From NCBI GenBank assembly GCA_038237645.1, contig JBBRYN010000060.1, positions 1 through 21,897 of the forward strand: a DNA stretch of 21,897 bases. The letters run 5' to 3'. Origin of the DNA: QHCA01 sp038237645. Lineage in GTDB: Bacteria > Actinomycetota > Actinomycetes > Mycobacteriales > QHCA01. Positions within the stretch are counted from its first letter, which is position 1. Each line of letters starts with the position of its first letter. Made by a program: the position numbers and the translations under genes. This document shows, one piece after another, positions 1 through 9,055 of this stretch. Below the pieces are notes generated by a model. It worked only from the letters and a program-made list of their open reading frames with translations, was not told where the DNA came from and did not search any database.

Positions 1-133
1 CACCGTCCGCTATCCGAAAGCTGCGTAACTATGCCAAGAAGATCATCGGTAAGCCGTGTGCGGGAAAACCGCACGCACGGTTTGAAAGGGGGATGGGGAA
101 ACAGGGCCGCAACGCGGCTCCTGCGCCCCTGAC
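1..133 (+). mobile_element. 3' end of a group II intron (domains V and VI), 5' part outside the window
   Basis: The RNA fold is visible directly. Domain V: AAGCCGT (51-57) pairs fully with ACGGTTT (77-83). GTGCGG (58-63) pairs with CCGCAC (69-74). The loop is GAAAA (64-68) and a two-base bulge GC (75-76) separates the helices. The AGC catalytic triad is at 52-54. This matches the family pattern of a lower helix, a two-base bulge and a GAAA-type loop. Domain VI follows: CAGG (102-105) pairs with CCTG (120-123), GCCGC (106-110) with GCGGC (114-118), with loop AAC, and GGGG (95-98) can pair with CCCC (126-129). The 3' splice site is probably near 131-133 (GAC). I see no clear bulged branch-point A on the 3' strand of domain VI. 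Bases 1-50 are probably the domain IV tail. Completeness and the reverse transcriptase cannot be judged because they lie upstream of the window. Confidence 0.75.
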
Positions 134-138
134 CACCA

Positions 139-849
139 ATGACAGCAACGCTGATCACCGGAGCCAACAAGGGTCTCGGCTTCGAGACTGCCCGCCGACT
201 CATTGCCGCAGGCCACACTGTCTACATCGGAAGCCGGAACGCCGAGCGGGCGCGCCGGGCCGCCGAGCAGCTCGGCGCACGGCCAGTCCAGCTCGACATC
301 ACCGACGACGACTCCGTGACGGCCGCGGTGAAGGCCATCGAGGCCGACGAAGGACTGGACGTACTGGTCAACAACGCCGGCATCCAAGAAGAGATGGGTG
401 ACAACGGCGTGGTGATCGGCGCCGCGGACGTGACCGCCGAGGTGATGCGGCAGACATTCGAGACGAACGTCTTCGGCACGGTGCGCGTCCTGCACGCGTT
501 CCTCCCGCTGCTGCAGCGTTCCACCGCCCCAGTCGTGGTCAACGTGAGCAGCGGCCTGGCCTCGCTGACCCGGGTCAGCACCCCGAACACTCCCGCGTAC
601 GCCTACCCAGGTGTTGCCTACCCGGCGTCGAAGACCGCGGTCAACATGATCTCCGTGCAGTACGCGAAGGCGTTCCCGAACATGCGGATCAACGCGGCGG
701 AGCCTGGCTTCACCAAGACCGACCTGAACGGGAACACCGGCACCCAGACCGTCGAGCAGGGCGTCGAGATCATCGTGCGCTTGGCCCAGATCGGCTCTGA
801 TGGCCCCACCGGGAGTTATTTCGACGCCGAAGGCGCCCTTCCCTGGTGA
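139..849 (+). CDS. Short-chain dehydrogenase/reductase (classical SDR)
   Basis: A 236-residue NAD(P)-dependent oxidoreductase with a single Rossmann domain. The cofactor motif TGANKGLG is at residues 7-14, NNAG at 78-81, N110 is in the helix-4 position, S137/S138 precede the active site, and Y161-PAS-K165 is the YxxxK catalytic pair. EPG at 188-190 is the usual PG motif. All members of the catalytic tetrad are present and the length is normal for the family. The substrate cannot be predicted. ATG at 139 is the natural start because the glycine-rich motif begins seven residues later. No Shine-Dalgarno sequence precedes it: the 5' leader is group II intron sequence ending about 5-8 bases upstream, so translation may be leaderless after splicing or compromised. 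A hairpin follows at 899-917. Confidence 0.9.
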   Translation: MTATLITGANKGLGFETARRLIAAGHTVYIGSRNAERARRAAEQLGARPVQLDITDDDSVTAAVKAIEADEGLDVLVNNAGIQEEMGDNGVVIGAADVTAEVMRQTFETNVFGTVRVLHAFLPLLQRSTAPVVVNVSSGLASLTRVSTPNTPAYAYPGVAYPASKTAVNMISVQYAKAFPNMRINAAEPGFTKTDLNGNTGTQTVEQGVEIIVRLAQIGSDGPTGSYFDAEGALPW

Positions 850-898
850 GTCCGAATCCGGGGCGCTGTCGCAGGCACGAGGCTGCCCAGTGCCCAAG

Positions 899-917
899 TC
901 CCCACGACTGGTGGGGA
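899..917 (+). terminator. Hairpin after the SDR gene, possible terminator
   Basis: TCCCCAC (899-905) pairs with GTGGGGA (911-917) around a five-base loop, 50 bases after the SDR stop. There is no T-tract, which is common for actinobacterial terminators but makes the call weak. Confidence 0.35.
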
Positions 918-966
918 AACGTGTGCGAGTAGGTCGAAGCAGGCCCGGCGTGGCACGATCTGGTAG

Positions 967-1416
967 GTGACCAGTAGTCCCACCGCGGCGCAGCGGCTGC
1001 GCGACCTCGCGCGGCTGCGCCGGGTGCGCGACCGGATCGACCGGGAGTATGCGCAGCCGTTGGACGTCGAGGCGCTCGCCCGCGGCGCGCATATGTCGGC
1101 CGGGCACCTCAGCCGTGAGTTCCGGCTCGCCTATGGCGAGTCGCCGTACGGCTACCTGATGACGCGGCGCATCGAGCGCGCAATGGCGGCGCTGCGACGT
1201 GGGGACCTCAGCGTCACCGAGGTCTGCTTCGCGGTCGGCTGCTCGTCGCTGGGCTCCTTCAGCACCCGCTTCACCGAGCTGGTCGGCGTGCCACCCAGCA
1301 CCTACCGGCGCGATGCCGCACGCGCGATCGAGGGGATGCCGTCGTGCGTGGCGAAACAGGTGACGCGACCGATCAGGAATCGAGAAGCACCGGCCATCGA
1401 GATGCACGTAGCGTAA
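967..1416 (+). CDS. AraC-family transcriptional regulator (DNA-binding domain only)
   Basis: A 149-residue protein made almost entirely of an AraC/XylS double helix-turn-helix domain. The first helix-turn-helix is in ALARGAHMSAGHLSREFRLAYG (about residues 36-57). The second is in VTEVCFAVGCSSLGSFSTRFTELVGVPPSTYRR (about 83-115), with the family's GF/GCSS-x-F-x-F and PxxYR pattern. There is no N-terminal cupin or sensor domain, so the ligand is not evident. The start is GTG at 967. The stop lies five bases before the VOC start at 1422, so the two are almost certainly cotranscribed. Short AraC proteins ending in a basic, RPIRNREAP-like tail and paired with a VOC protein are a recurring actinobacterial arrangement, with the regulator presumed to control its partner. 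Confidence 0.88.
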   Translation: MTSSPTAAQRLRDLARLRRVRDRIDREYAQPLDVEALARGAHMSAGHLSREFRLAYGESPYGYLMTRRIERAMAALRRGDLSVTEVCFAVGCSSLGSFSTRFTELVGVPPSTYRRDAARAIEGMPSCVAKQVTRPIRNREAPAIEMHVA

Positions 1417-1421
1417 CCGCC

Positions 1422-1832
1422 ATGGACATCAGCATTCACGCGAGTTTCCTCCCGCACACCGACCCGGACGCCGCCCTGGCCTTCTACCGCGACACGCTCG
1501 GCTTCGAGGTCCGCAACGACGTCGGATACGGCGGGATGCGGTGGATCACGGTCGGCCCCGCCGATCAGCCCGACACCTCCATCGTCCTGCACCCGCCGGC
1601 CGCCGACCCCGGCATCACCGACGTCGAGCGCCGCACCATCGGCGAAATGATGGCCAAGGGCACCTACGCCGTCGCCCTCCTGGCCACCAAGGACCTCGAC
1701 AGCGCCTTCGAGCGGCTGCAGGCCGGCGACGCCGACATCGTCCAGGAGCCGACTGAGCAGCCGTACGGGGTCCGCGACTGCGCCGTCCGCGATCCCGCGG
1801 GCAACCTGATCCGCATCCAGGAGCTGCACTGA
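1422..1832 (+). CDS. VOC (glyoxalase/bleomycin-resistance fold) protein, partner of the AraC regulator
   Basis: A 136-residue protein of the vicinal oxygen chelate superfamily. The N-terminal beta strand carries H6, followed by DPDAALAFYRDTLGFEVRND (residues 14-33), the usual helix and loop. The second betaalphabetabetabeta module ends with CAVRDPAGNLIRIQELH, whose E134 is in the position of the last metal ligand. I chose ATG at 1422 over an upstream in-frame ATG at 1344, because residues before 1422 would overlap the AraC gene and add a non-conserved tail. Members include glyoxalases, dioxygenases and antibiotic-sequestering proteins, and the sequence does not decide between these. The spacing of five bases to the AraC gene indicates one operon. 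Confidence 0.85.
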   Translation: MDISIHASFLPHTDPDAALAFYRDTLGFEVRNDVGYGGMRWITVGPADQPDTSIVLHPPAADPGITDVERRTIGEMMAKGTYAVALLATKDLDSAFERLQAGDADIVQEPTEQPYGVRDCAVRDPAGNLIRIQELH

Positions 1833-1904
1833 ACCGTCCGGCGACCGCAGCCATGACCGGTTCCGTTCCGCAAAGGCAGGCAATCCGACCGGACCCACGA
1901 CTTC

Positions 1905-1910
1905 AAGGAG
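1905..1910 (+). promoter_or_regulatory. Ribosome binding site fixing the start at 1916
   Basis: AAGGAG lies five bases before ATG at 1916. It decides against the longer frame that begins at 1853. Confidence 0.7.
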
Positions 1911-1915
1911 TGACC

Positions 1916-2268
1916 ATGACCGAGTCTCCCAACCAGAGGATCAGGACGGTGCTACATCCCGTTTCCGACCTGGCGGCGGCCAAGGCGGTGTACTCAGCCC
2001 TGCTCGGCGTACCACCGCAGGCCGACTCGTCCTACTACGTGGGGTTCGACGCCGCAGGCCAGCACATCGGGCTGCTGCCGGGCGGTGGACCGCAGGGCAT
2101 GACCTCGCCGGTGGCCTACTGGCACGTGGCGGACATCGAGGCGAAGCTGGCCGAGGTGACCGCCGCGGGTGCCACCGTGAAGGAGCCTGCGCACGACGTC
2201 GGTGGCGGCCCCCTGGTGGCCACCCTCACCGACCCGGATGGCAACGTCCTCGGGCTCCTTCAGGACCG

Positions 2269-2272
<4 letters not shown>
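1916..2272 (+). CDS. VOC (glyoxalase-fold) protein coupled to the UvrA-like ATPase
   Basis: A 118-residue single-domain VOC protein. Residues TVLHPVSDLAAAKAVYSALLGVPP (11-34) form the first betaalpha unit with H14 as a candidate metal ligand. YWHVADIEAKLAEVTAAGATV starts the second module with H70, and the C-terminal TDPDGNVLGLLQD is the usual last strand, with Q in place of the common glutamate ligand. The start is supported by AAGGAG at 1905-1910. Its stop overlaps the start of the UvrA-like gene (ATGA, 2269-2272), a sign of translational coupling and shared function. VOC proteins encoded beside export or resistance ATPases often bind or modify toxic compounds, but a resistance role here is inference from context. 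Confidence 0.85.
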
Positions 2273-4659
<2,387 letters not shown>

Positions 4660-4720
4660 GCGAGGCCCTCGCGGACACCGGGAGACGGAGTTTCTCTGCT
4701 CTGTTCGACCCTTCCCGCCA

Positions 4721-4748
4721 AGTGCCGATAATGAACATTATGTCAAGT
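4721..4748. other. dif: Putative dif site, XerC/XerD recombination site of the replication terminus
   Basis: The 28 bp divide as in E. coli dif: XerC arm AGTGCCGATAA (4721-4731), six-base centre TGAACA (4732-4737), XerD arm TTATGTCAAGT (4738-4748). Ungapped comparison with E. coli dif as I know it gives 21 identical positions of 28, including the ATAA/TTATG core on both sides. The CCGATAAT...ACATTATGTCAA pattern also fits what I recall of actinobacterial dif sites. The inner 14 bases (4728-4741) form a near-perfect palindrome ATAATG-AA-CATTAT in an AT-rich island within GC-rich DNA. XerCD acts here with FtsK to resolve chromosome dimers. Gene orientation changes from plus to minus at this point, as expected. 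An alternative is a dif copy carried by a XerCD-dependent integrated element. Confidence 0.82.
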
Positions 4749-4788
4749 TGTCCACTCTTATCACCTGAGCCGAGATAGGGCTCGTTCG

Positions 4789-4915
4789 GTGGACCAGGCG
4801 CCGGCGGCGGCTGTTCCGTAGCCTGGCTGATCCGCGCCGGCTGGGGATCGTGCAAAAGCTCGCGCGTGGTGAGCGTCGGGTGGTGGACTTGACCGGGCAC
4901 GATGCCCGCACGTGA
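4789..4915 (+). pseudogene. Remnant of an ArsR/SmtB-family regulator
   Basis: From 4811 the plus strand reads LFRSLADPRRLGIVQKLARG then ERRVVDLTG, the N-terminal wing-helix part of an ArsR repressor of the CmtR-like type (pattern LFRALADPTRLxIL...GExxVxDL). A plausible start is GTG at 4789 followed by DQAPAA, but it is in a different frame, so a one-base change in the GC-rich repeat at about 4802-4810 breaks it. After VVDLTG the frame runs into TGA at 4913 and the recognition helix is missing. About 40 of the normal 100-120 codons survive. It lies 40 bases from the dif site. The gene it would have regulated, often a metal efflux gene, is not present. Bases 4916-4984 hold nothing I recognise. 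Confidence 0.65.
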
Positions 4916-4984
4916 TGGGCACCGGCGGCGCCTCGCGGTGGTGCTCGACATCTCCTTGACGATCCCAGCTCAGCCCTAGTCGAG

Positions 4985-5782
4985 TCATCGGACGGCGAGG
5001 GTGCCGCGCAGGGCTCGTTCTTCGACCTTGCCGGTTGGCTCGAACGAACGTTCGGTCATGTCGAACCGCCCGTCGAGACGCACCCGGAGCACGGTGCTGC
5101 TCCGCGTGCCGTACCCCGGCGAGGAGATGAACCGGGCGGACACCACGCGTTCCCATTCCCGCGGGATCCCGGTCTCCGGTAGGTCCTCTTCGGCGGCATG
5201 CTGGCGGTCGGACAACACGCCGAAGTACGGTTCCAACAGCGCGTCGGGTTGACCGGCGTCGGCGGTGACCACCTCCGTGAAGGCGGCGACCCCGGTGCGG
5301 ACTTTCGGCCACGGCGTGTCGAGCGCCGCGTTGGACAGGCCGTGCACGCCTGGTGTCAGTGATCGCGGTGTGCCCGCCGCCACGCGGTTGCTGTGCCACC
5401 ACAGCATGCTCAGGTCGGAGACCAGCAGGTTGAACCCGTTGAAGTCGCCATCGTCCGCGGCGATCTCGTCCAGAAACTCCCCGGGCGCCTGCGCCCCACG
5501 CAGGTAGCGTGCGGGAAGTTCGCCACGCGAGCGAGTCACCGAGCGGGTGGCGGTGGGCATGCGGACGTTGGTCACCGCGGCAAACCGGCCTGCGCGGGCC
5601 ACGCCCATCCAGGTCCCGCCTGCGCCGTCGGGCGCCCCCAGGTCACGGCCGGCGAGCACCTCCGGGGCATCCCCCCACCAGTCCATGGCAGCGGCCGGTC
5701 TTTGGTAGAACTCGTCCCGGTTGGCGGCCACCACCAAGCGATAGGCCGGATGGGCGCGCCATGCCAGGAGAATCAGGCACAT
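4985..5782 (-). CDS. NRDE/TANGO2 family protein
   Basis: A 265-residue protein starting MCLILLAW, with the family's signature NRDEFYQRP at residues 21-29, GGTWMG at 55-60 and TNVR at 71-74. Cys2 directly after the initiator methionine is conserved in the family and resembles the position of an Ntn-type nucleophile. Length and motifs match full members, which include human TANGO2. The biochemical function is not firmly established; in eukaryotes it has been linked to lipid and haem handling. The ATG at 5782 lies six bases after the stop of the upstream VOC gene, so the two form a minus-strand pair and may be translationally coupled. It points towards the dif site. Confidence 0.9.
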   Translation of the reverse strand: MCLILLAWRAHPAYRLVVAANRDEFYQRPAAAMDWWGDAPEVLAGRDLGAPDGAGGTWMGVARAGRFAAVTNVRMPTATRSVTRSRGELPARYLRGAQAPGEFLDEIAADDGDFNGFNLLVSDLSMLWWHSNRVAAGTPRSLTPGVHGLSNAALDTPWPKVRTGVAAFTEVVTADAGQPDALLEPYFGVLSDRQHAAEEDLPETGIPREWERVVSARFISSPGYGTRSSTVLRVRLDGRFDMTERSFEPTGKVEERALRGTLAVR

Positions 5783-5788
5783 CAGCGC

Positions 5789-6133
5789 TCAGTACGCCGC
5801 GGGGGGATGACGCGGCTCGTACAGGCCAAGCTCGGTGCCGCCGGCCAGCGTGATGGAGGTGAGCAGCCCCCACCCCTGGTCGCTGATCTCCCCGCTGAAC
5901 GTCACACCCTTGGCGCGCAGTTCCTGCACGGTCGCGTGGATGTCGCCGCACATCAGGTAGAGCTCGCAGCGGGACCCCTCCGCCGGATGCACCGCTAGCT
6001 CGGCGGGCGGCATGCCGAATATCAGCCAACCGCCGCCAGCATCGACGGACGGGCGGTCCAGCACGTCGCGGAAGAAGGCCCTGACCTCCTCGGCTGCCGG
6101 GCTGTAGACGATGGCATGCAGTCCTGTGATCAT
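5789..6133 (-). CDS. VOC (glyoxalase-fold) protein upstream of NRDE
   Basis: A small protein of 114 residues from ATG at 6133. It reads MITGLHAIVYSPAAEEVRAF then FRDVLDRP, the first VOC betaalpha module with H6, followed by ELAVHPAE, CGDIHATVQELRAKGVTF and GTELGLYEPRH, the second module ending with a likely metal-ligand glutamate. GGAG lies 11 bases before this ATG. A GTG four codons further upstream (6145) overlaps that ribosome binding site and is less likely. The gene directly precedes the NRDE gene with six bases between them. The substrate cannot be predicted. Confidence 0.82.
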   Translation of the reverse strand: MITGLHAIVYSPAAEEVRAFFRDVLDRPSVDAGGGWLIFGMPPAELAVHPAEGSRCELYLMCGDIHATVQELRAKGVTFSGEISDQGWGLLTSITLAGGTELGLYEPRHPPAAY

Positions 6134-6211
6134 TGTCTGTCGCACTCCGTTCGAGGTGGGTCATGGGTTGTGCACGCGGACTCCGGCCGGCTGGCCGTGG
6201 CGGTCCCGTAG

Positions 6212-6525
6212 GTGGTCACGAGCTACGCTCGTGCCGGTGAACACGAGAGCTTGCGCCCCGCCGTAGAGCATCTCTGGGGTGCCGGAGCCCTGATCGATGT
6301 CCTCTGCGCGTCGGGGTGGCCGGACGTCTCCCCCCCCCCGAGGCTCGGGCTGCGGTGGCCGCATACCGCGATGTTGCCGGCAACATCCGCATTGCCTTGG
6401 ACGCCTGTGCGAGCGGCCGTGAACTCATCGCCATCGGCTATTCCGACGACGTCCGCACCGCAGCCGATGTCGACAGCACCGCGGCCGCCCCGGTGCTCCG
6501 CGACTCGGCCTTCCGGCCCGCCTGA
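6212..6525 (+). pseudogene. C-terminal remnant of a ComB-like (2-phosphosulfolactate phosphatase family) protein
   Basis: Two plus-strand frames join into one family-like sequence. The first (6212-6330) gives RAGEHESLRPAVEHLWGAGA, and the second (from about 6340) gives PEARAAVAAYRDVAGNIRIA, CASGRELIAIGYSDDVRTAA and VPVLRD-like APVLRDSAFRPA before TGA at 6523. This agrees with my memory of the C-terminal half of actinobacterial ComB-type proteins (AGE..GSLRPAVEDLxGAGA, SPEARAA, SGREL..GF..DV, VPVLRDGAF). The break is exactly at a run of ten C (6330-6339); eight or eleven C would restore one frame. The N-terminal half is absent. It is the only content of the 408-bp stretch 6134-6541. A sequencing error could explain the frameshift but not the missing half. 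Confidence 0.6.
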
Positions 6526-6541
6526 TCGTGCAAGCCGGGGG

Positions 6542-6814
6542 TCAGGTGCGACCGGCGCGCTGGCCGCCACGGAGCTTGCCGACGAGGGCCACTCCGACCG
6601 CGGCCAGGACGACCTGGACGATGAGCTCGATCCAGTCCACCCCGTTGGTGTTGCGCAGCGACCCGACGATAGACGTGCCGATCAGGGCCGCTGCGATGCC
6701 GACGACAATGGTGAGCCAGATCGGGATGTTCTGCTTGCCCGGAACGAGCAGCCGGCCGAGTGCGCCGATGATCAGGCCGATGACGAGCGCGCCGATGACT
6801 CCGGAAATGGTCAC
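6542..6814 (-). CDS. GlsB/YeaQ/YmgE-family stress-associated membrane protein
   Basis: A small integral membrane protein of 90 residues from GTG at 6814 (MTISGVIGALVIGLIIGALG...). Three hydrophobic segments are visible: about residues 4-22, 33-51 and 62-79, separated by the conserved LLVPGKQNIPIWLTIVVGI loop, with a basic C-terminus KLRGGQRAGRT. This pattern is typical of the transglycosylase-associated (GlsB/YeaQ/YmgE) family, often induced by general stress, whose molecular function is unclear. I chose the GTG because GGGAGGAAAAC stands directly in front of it; the ATG seven codons upstream has no such site. A GGGTAA hexamer occurs upstream on this strand, but I see no matching GTTT at stress-sigma spacing. 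Confidence 0.85.
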   Translation of the reverse strand: MTISGVIGALVIGLIIGALGRLLVPGKQNIPIWLTIVVGIAAALIGTSIVGSLRNTNGVDWIELIVQVVLAAVGVALVGKLRGGQRAGRT

Positions 6815-6941
6815 GTTTTCCTCCCATGCTGGCAACGGTGTCCGCCCATCTTCCGGGTCGGCGGATCCTCCTTACCCGGCAACGGCCGGTCCACTCCCCT
6901 GCGATTCGCTTGACCTCGCAGCTCCTGCCGACCGGGGCCCG

Positions 6942-7289
6942 TCAGCGAGTCGTGCGCCGGGATGCGCGGTGGATGCTCTCGAGCAGGCCGGGGAAGCGCG
7001 CAGCCAGTTCTTGCCGGCGCAACCGGATGTGGCTGCCGTTGCCTGCGTCCCTTTGCTGGATCAAGCCGGCTTGGCGCAGGACGCGCCAGTGGTGGGTACG
7101 GGTGGACTTGGCGACGGGCAGGTCGAACGAGGCACACGGGTGCTCGCCGGGGCGCCGGCCGAGTAGGTCGCTGACGACGCCGCGGCGCAGCGGATCGGCC
7201 AACGCCGCGAGCACGGCGCCGAGATCGACCTCGTCCATCGCCGGAACCGGAAGGTCTGGGCTCATCGCCAATGCAGGTAGGTACGGCAT
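6942..7289 (-). CDS. ArsR-family winged-helix transcriptional regulator
   Basis: A 115-residue protein. DLGAVLAALADPLRRGVVSD (22-41) is the first ArsR helix pair, and AKSTRTHHWRVLRQAGLI (60-77) is the recognition helix followed by the wing (QQRDAGNGSHIRLRRQEL). No ArsR-type CxC metal motif is present in the recognition helix, so it is more likely a non-metal or metabolite-responsive repressor. ATG at 7289 has GAGG eight bases upstream; a second ATG at 7265 is possible. It is divergent from the broken haloacid dehalogenase gene at 7313, with a 23-bp gap, and was probably its regulator. Confidence 0.85.
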   Translation of the reverse strand: MPYLPALAMSPDLPVPAMDEVDLGAVLAALADPLRRGVVSDLLGRRPGEHPCASFDLPVAKSTRTHHWRVLRQAGLIQQRDAGNGSHIRLRRQELAARFPGLLESIHRASRRTTR

Positions 7290-7312
7290 CCATCGAACCT
7301 CGGAGGTCACCC

Positions 7313-7974
7313 ATGCTATTGGGTGTTCGACGTCAACGAGACCCTGCTCGACATGACCCCGCTGGATGCGCTGTTCGACCAGCATGACCTGCCCGGGGCG
7401 CGCCGCGAGTGGTTCGACCTGCTGATCCACAGCGCCTTGACGGTGACCGCCACCGCAGGTTACCGGGATTTCGCCCAGCTCGGTGCCGCCAGCGCTCGCA
7501 GTGTTGCCCAGGCACACGGGATGGAGTTCAGCGAGCCGGCGATCGCACAGTTGGGCTCGGCCATGCGCGCTCTGCCGGCGCACCCGGAGGTTGCTGGAGC
7601 ACTTGCCGCGCTGCGTGAACGGGGCCATCGGCTGGTCGCGCTGGCGAACTCGCCGCGGCACGTGGTCGAAGCCCAACTCGACCACGCCGGGCTGCGCCCG
7701 CTGCTCGACGGGTCTATTCGGCCCAGCAGGCCGGCTTGCTCAAGCCGGCACCAGCCGCCTATCGCCTCGTCCTGCGGGCCGAACGGGTCGAGCCACGGGA
7801 AGCGATGATGGTCGCCGCTCACGACTGGACATCGCCGGCGCGTCCGTCGGGATGCGGTCGGCGTTCGTTGCCCGCGGCGGACGGTGCCCGCTGCCGGGGT
7901 GGCCGTCCCCGGCCGTGATCGGTCCTGACCTTGTCACAGCAACCCGTGCAGACCTGCCGAGCGGGGCTCGATAG
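7313..7974 (+). pseudogene. Type II haloacid dehalogenase (HAD superfamily), frameshifted
   Basis: The parts of a complete L-2-haloacid dehalogenase are present in order but in different frames. GGAGGT (7302-7307) and ATG at 7313 give MLLG. The motif I sequence FDVNETLLD continues one base out of phase from 7323 and runs to about 7708 (VALANSPRHVVEAQLDHAGL). The next frame gives YSAQQAGLLKPAPAAYRLVL and MMVAAHDW to about 7825. A third shift gives IAGASVGMRSAFVARGG to the stop at 7972. Missing single bases near 7320, 7709-7716 and 7824-7827 would repair the frame. The HAD nucleophile Asp and the late acidic HDW motif are intact, so decay or sequencing error is recent. Normal length for the family is about 220 residues, matching the sum of the parts. 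Confidence 0.8.
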
Positions 7975-7995
7975 GCACACGACGATCGCGGCAGG

Positions 7996-8856
7996 TCACA
8001 GGTTCATCAGCACGATGCCCGCGGTGACGAGCACGGTGGCGACGACGCGGACCCGGCCGAAGGGTTCGTGGAAGAGGATGGCACCTATGAGGGCGCCGAT
8101 GACGACACTGCTCTCTCGCAGGGCGGCGATCGGCGCGAGTGCGCCACGGGCCTGAGCCCAGAGCACCAGTCCGTACGCCAACAGGGACAGCAAACCACCG
8201 GCCAGCCCCGCCGTCAGCTGCGGGCGCAGCTGGGCAGGCAGTCGTCGTCCACTCCGGACGAACGCCAGCAGCGGCATTGCGGGACCCTGGAGCAGGAACA
8301 GCCAGCCGGTGTAACCCAGCACGCTCCCCGACCGCCGTACGGCCAGGCCGTCGACGACCGTGTAGGTCGCGATCATCACGCCAGTGGCGACCGCGGCGAC
8401 GACCGGCGGCAAGTGCACCCGGCGTGCGCTCCCGCCGCCCAGCACCAGGCTGATCAGCCCGGTGGAGACCACCATCAACCCCGCCAGTCGAAGGCCCGAG
8501 ATCGTCTCGCCGGCGACCGCCGCGGCGCCGAGGGCCACCAGCCACGGCGACGTACCGCGGGCGAGCGGATAGACCTGGCCGAAGTCACCGAGTTGGTAGG
8601 AGCGCATGAGCAGCAAGTTGTACGCGATGTGCAGGACGGCTGAGGCGCCGAGGAAGGCCCAGCTGCGCGACTCGGGGGCCGGGGCGTAGGCCACGATTGC
8701 GGCGCCGCCCACCGTGTAGACCAGCCCCATCAGCGCGAAGGCGGACAACCGGTCCGGCATGCGGTGCGCCATGGCGTTCCAGACCGCGTGCACCAGCGCA
8801 GCAAGCAGGACGGCGGCGAGCACCGGCGCGGTCGGGGACGCGGGCAGGTGCGACAT
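7996..8856 (-). CDS. EamA/DMT-family transporter
   Basis: A 286-residue permease of the drug/metabolite transporter superfamily. About ten hydrophobic segments are visible in two EamA repeats: the first covers roughly residues 12-140, the second 151-286. The second repeat has the typical LRESSVVIGALIGAILFHEP (247-266) with the family's glutamate-containing turn before the last helix. Substrates in this superfamily range from amino acids to nucleosides and toxic compounds, and none can be assigned here. ATG at 8856 has GGAG nine bases upstream; the frame stays open further upstream to 9036, but that stretch is charged and not membrane-like, so I excluded it. It is on minus, towards dif. Confidence 0.88.
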   Translation of the reverse strand: MSHLPASPTAPVLAAVLLAALVHAVWNAMAHRMPDRLSAFALMGLVYTVGGAAIVAYAPAPESRSWAFLGASAVLHIAYNLLLMRSYQLGDFGQVYPLARGTSPWLVALGAAAVAGETISGLRLAGLMVVSTGLISLVLGGGSARRVHLPPVVAAVATGVMIATYTVVDGLAVRRSGSVLGYTGWLFLLQGPAMPLLAFVRSGRRLPAQLRPQLTAGLAGGLLSLLAYGLVLWAQARGALAPIAALRESSVVIGALIGAILFHEPFGRVRVVATVLVTAGIVLMNL

Positions 8857-8899
8857 CCGAGTGAGCTCCTTCGGTCGGCGCCGTGATGGCGCGCTGGAA

Positions 8900-8935
8900 G
8901 AGCCCCTCGGGGTTTTTATCCCTTGAGGTGCGGAA
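8900..8935. other. Hairpin in the leader of the EamA gene
   Basis: On plus, GCCCC/GGGGT is followed by five T (8902-8917), resembling a small terminator, but no intact plus-strand gene ends here. On either strand CCTC and GGG (8905-8912) can instead pair with CCC and GAGG (8920-8928). It sits 44-70 bases before the EamA start on minus and could be a leader element. The rest of 8857-9055 shows nothing recognisable. Confidence 0.25.
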
Positions 8936-9055
8936 CGGCCGAGTGGCTGTCGGCCCTTCTGGCGCCGCTCGGTCCAGTCCCGCACCATCCCGACCGTGGA
9001 TCGCTCAGGCGGCGTGCGGCGGAACCCTAGGCGCAATCATGAAGCGATACGGACC

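Noticed and set aside
43..1407. 454-codon minus frame across the SDR and AraC genes
   Set aside because: Spans two unrelated real genes and the intron end, and has no recognisable domain.
4726..4765. AT-rich palindrome first considered as a transposon end or a minus-strand promoter (TTGACA)
   Set aside because: The 11-6-11 match to dif explains it better; no -10 box lies at proper distance from TTGACA and no transposase or second inverted end is seen.
4778..5045. 11-bp direct repeat AGGGCTCGTTC on both sides of the ArsR fragment
   Set aside because: Too short to separate from chance at this GC content and not at clear element boundaries.
7483..7974. Independent gene in the third frame at the end of the haloacid dehalogenase region
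   Set aside because: Its last part (IAGASVGMRSAFVARGG) is the C-terminal block of the dehalogenase; the earlier part is out-of-frame noise.
8900..8917. Intrinsic terminator on plus
   Set aside because: Stem is short with a tiny loop, and the nearest plus-strand gene is a pseudogene ending more than 900 bases upstream; kept only as a low-confidence hairpin.
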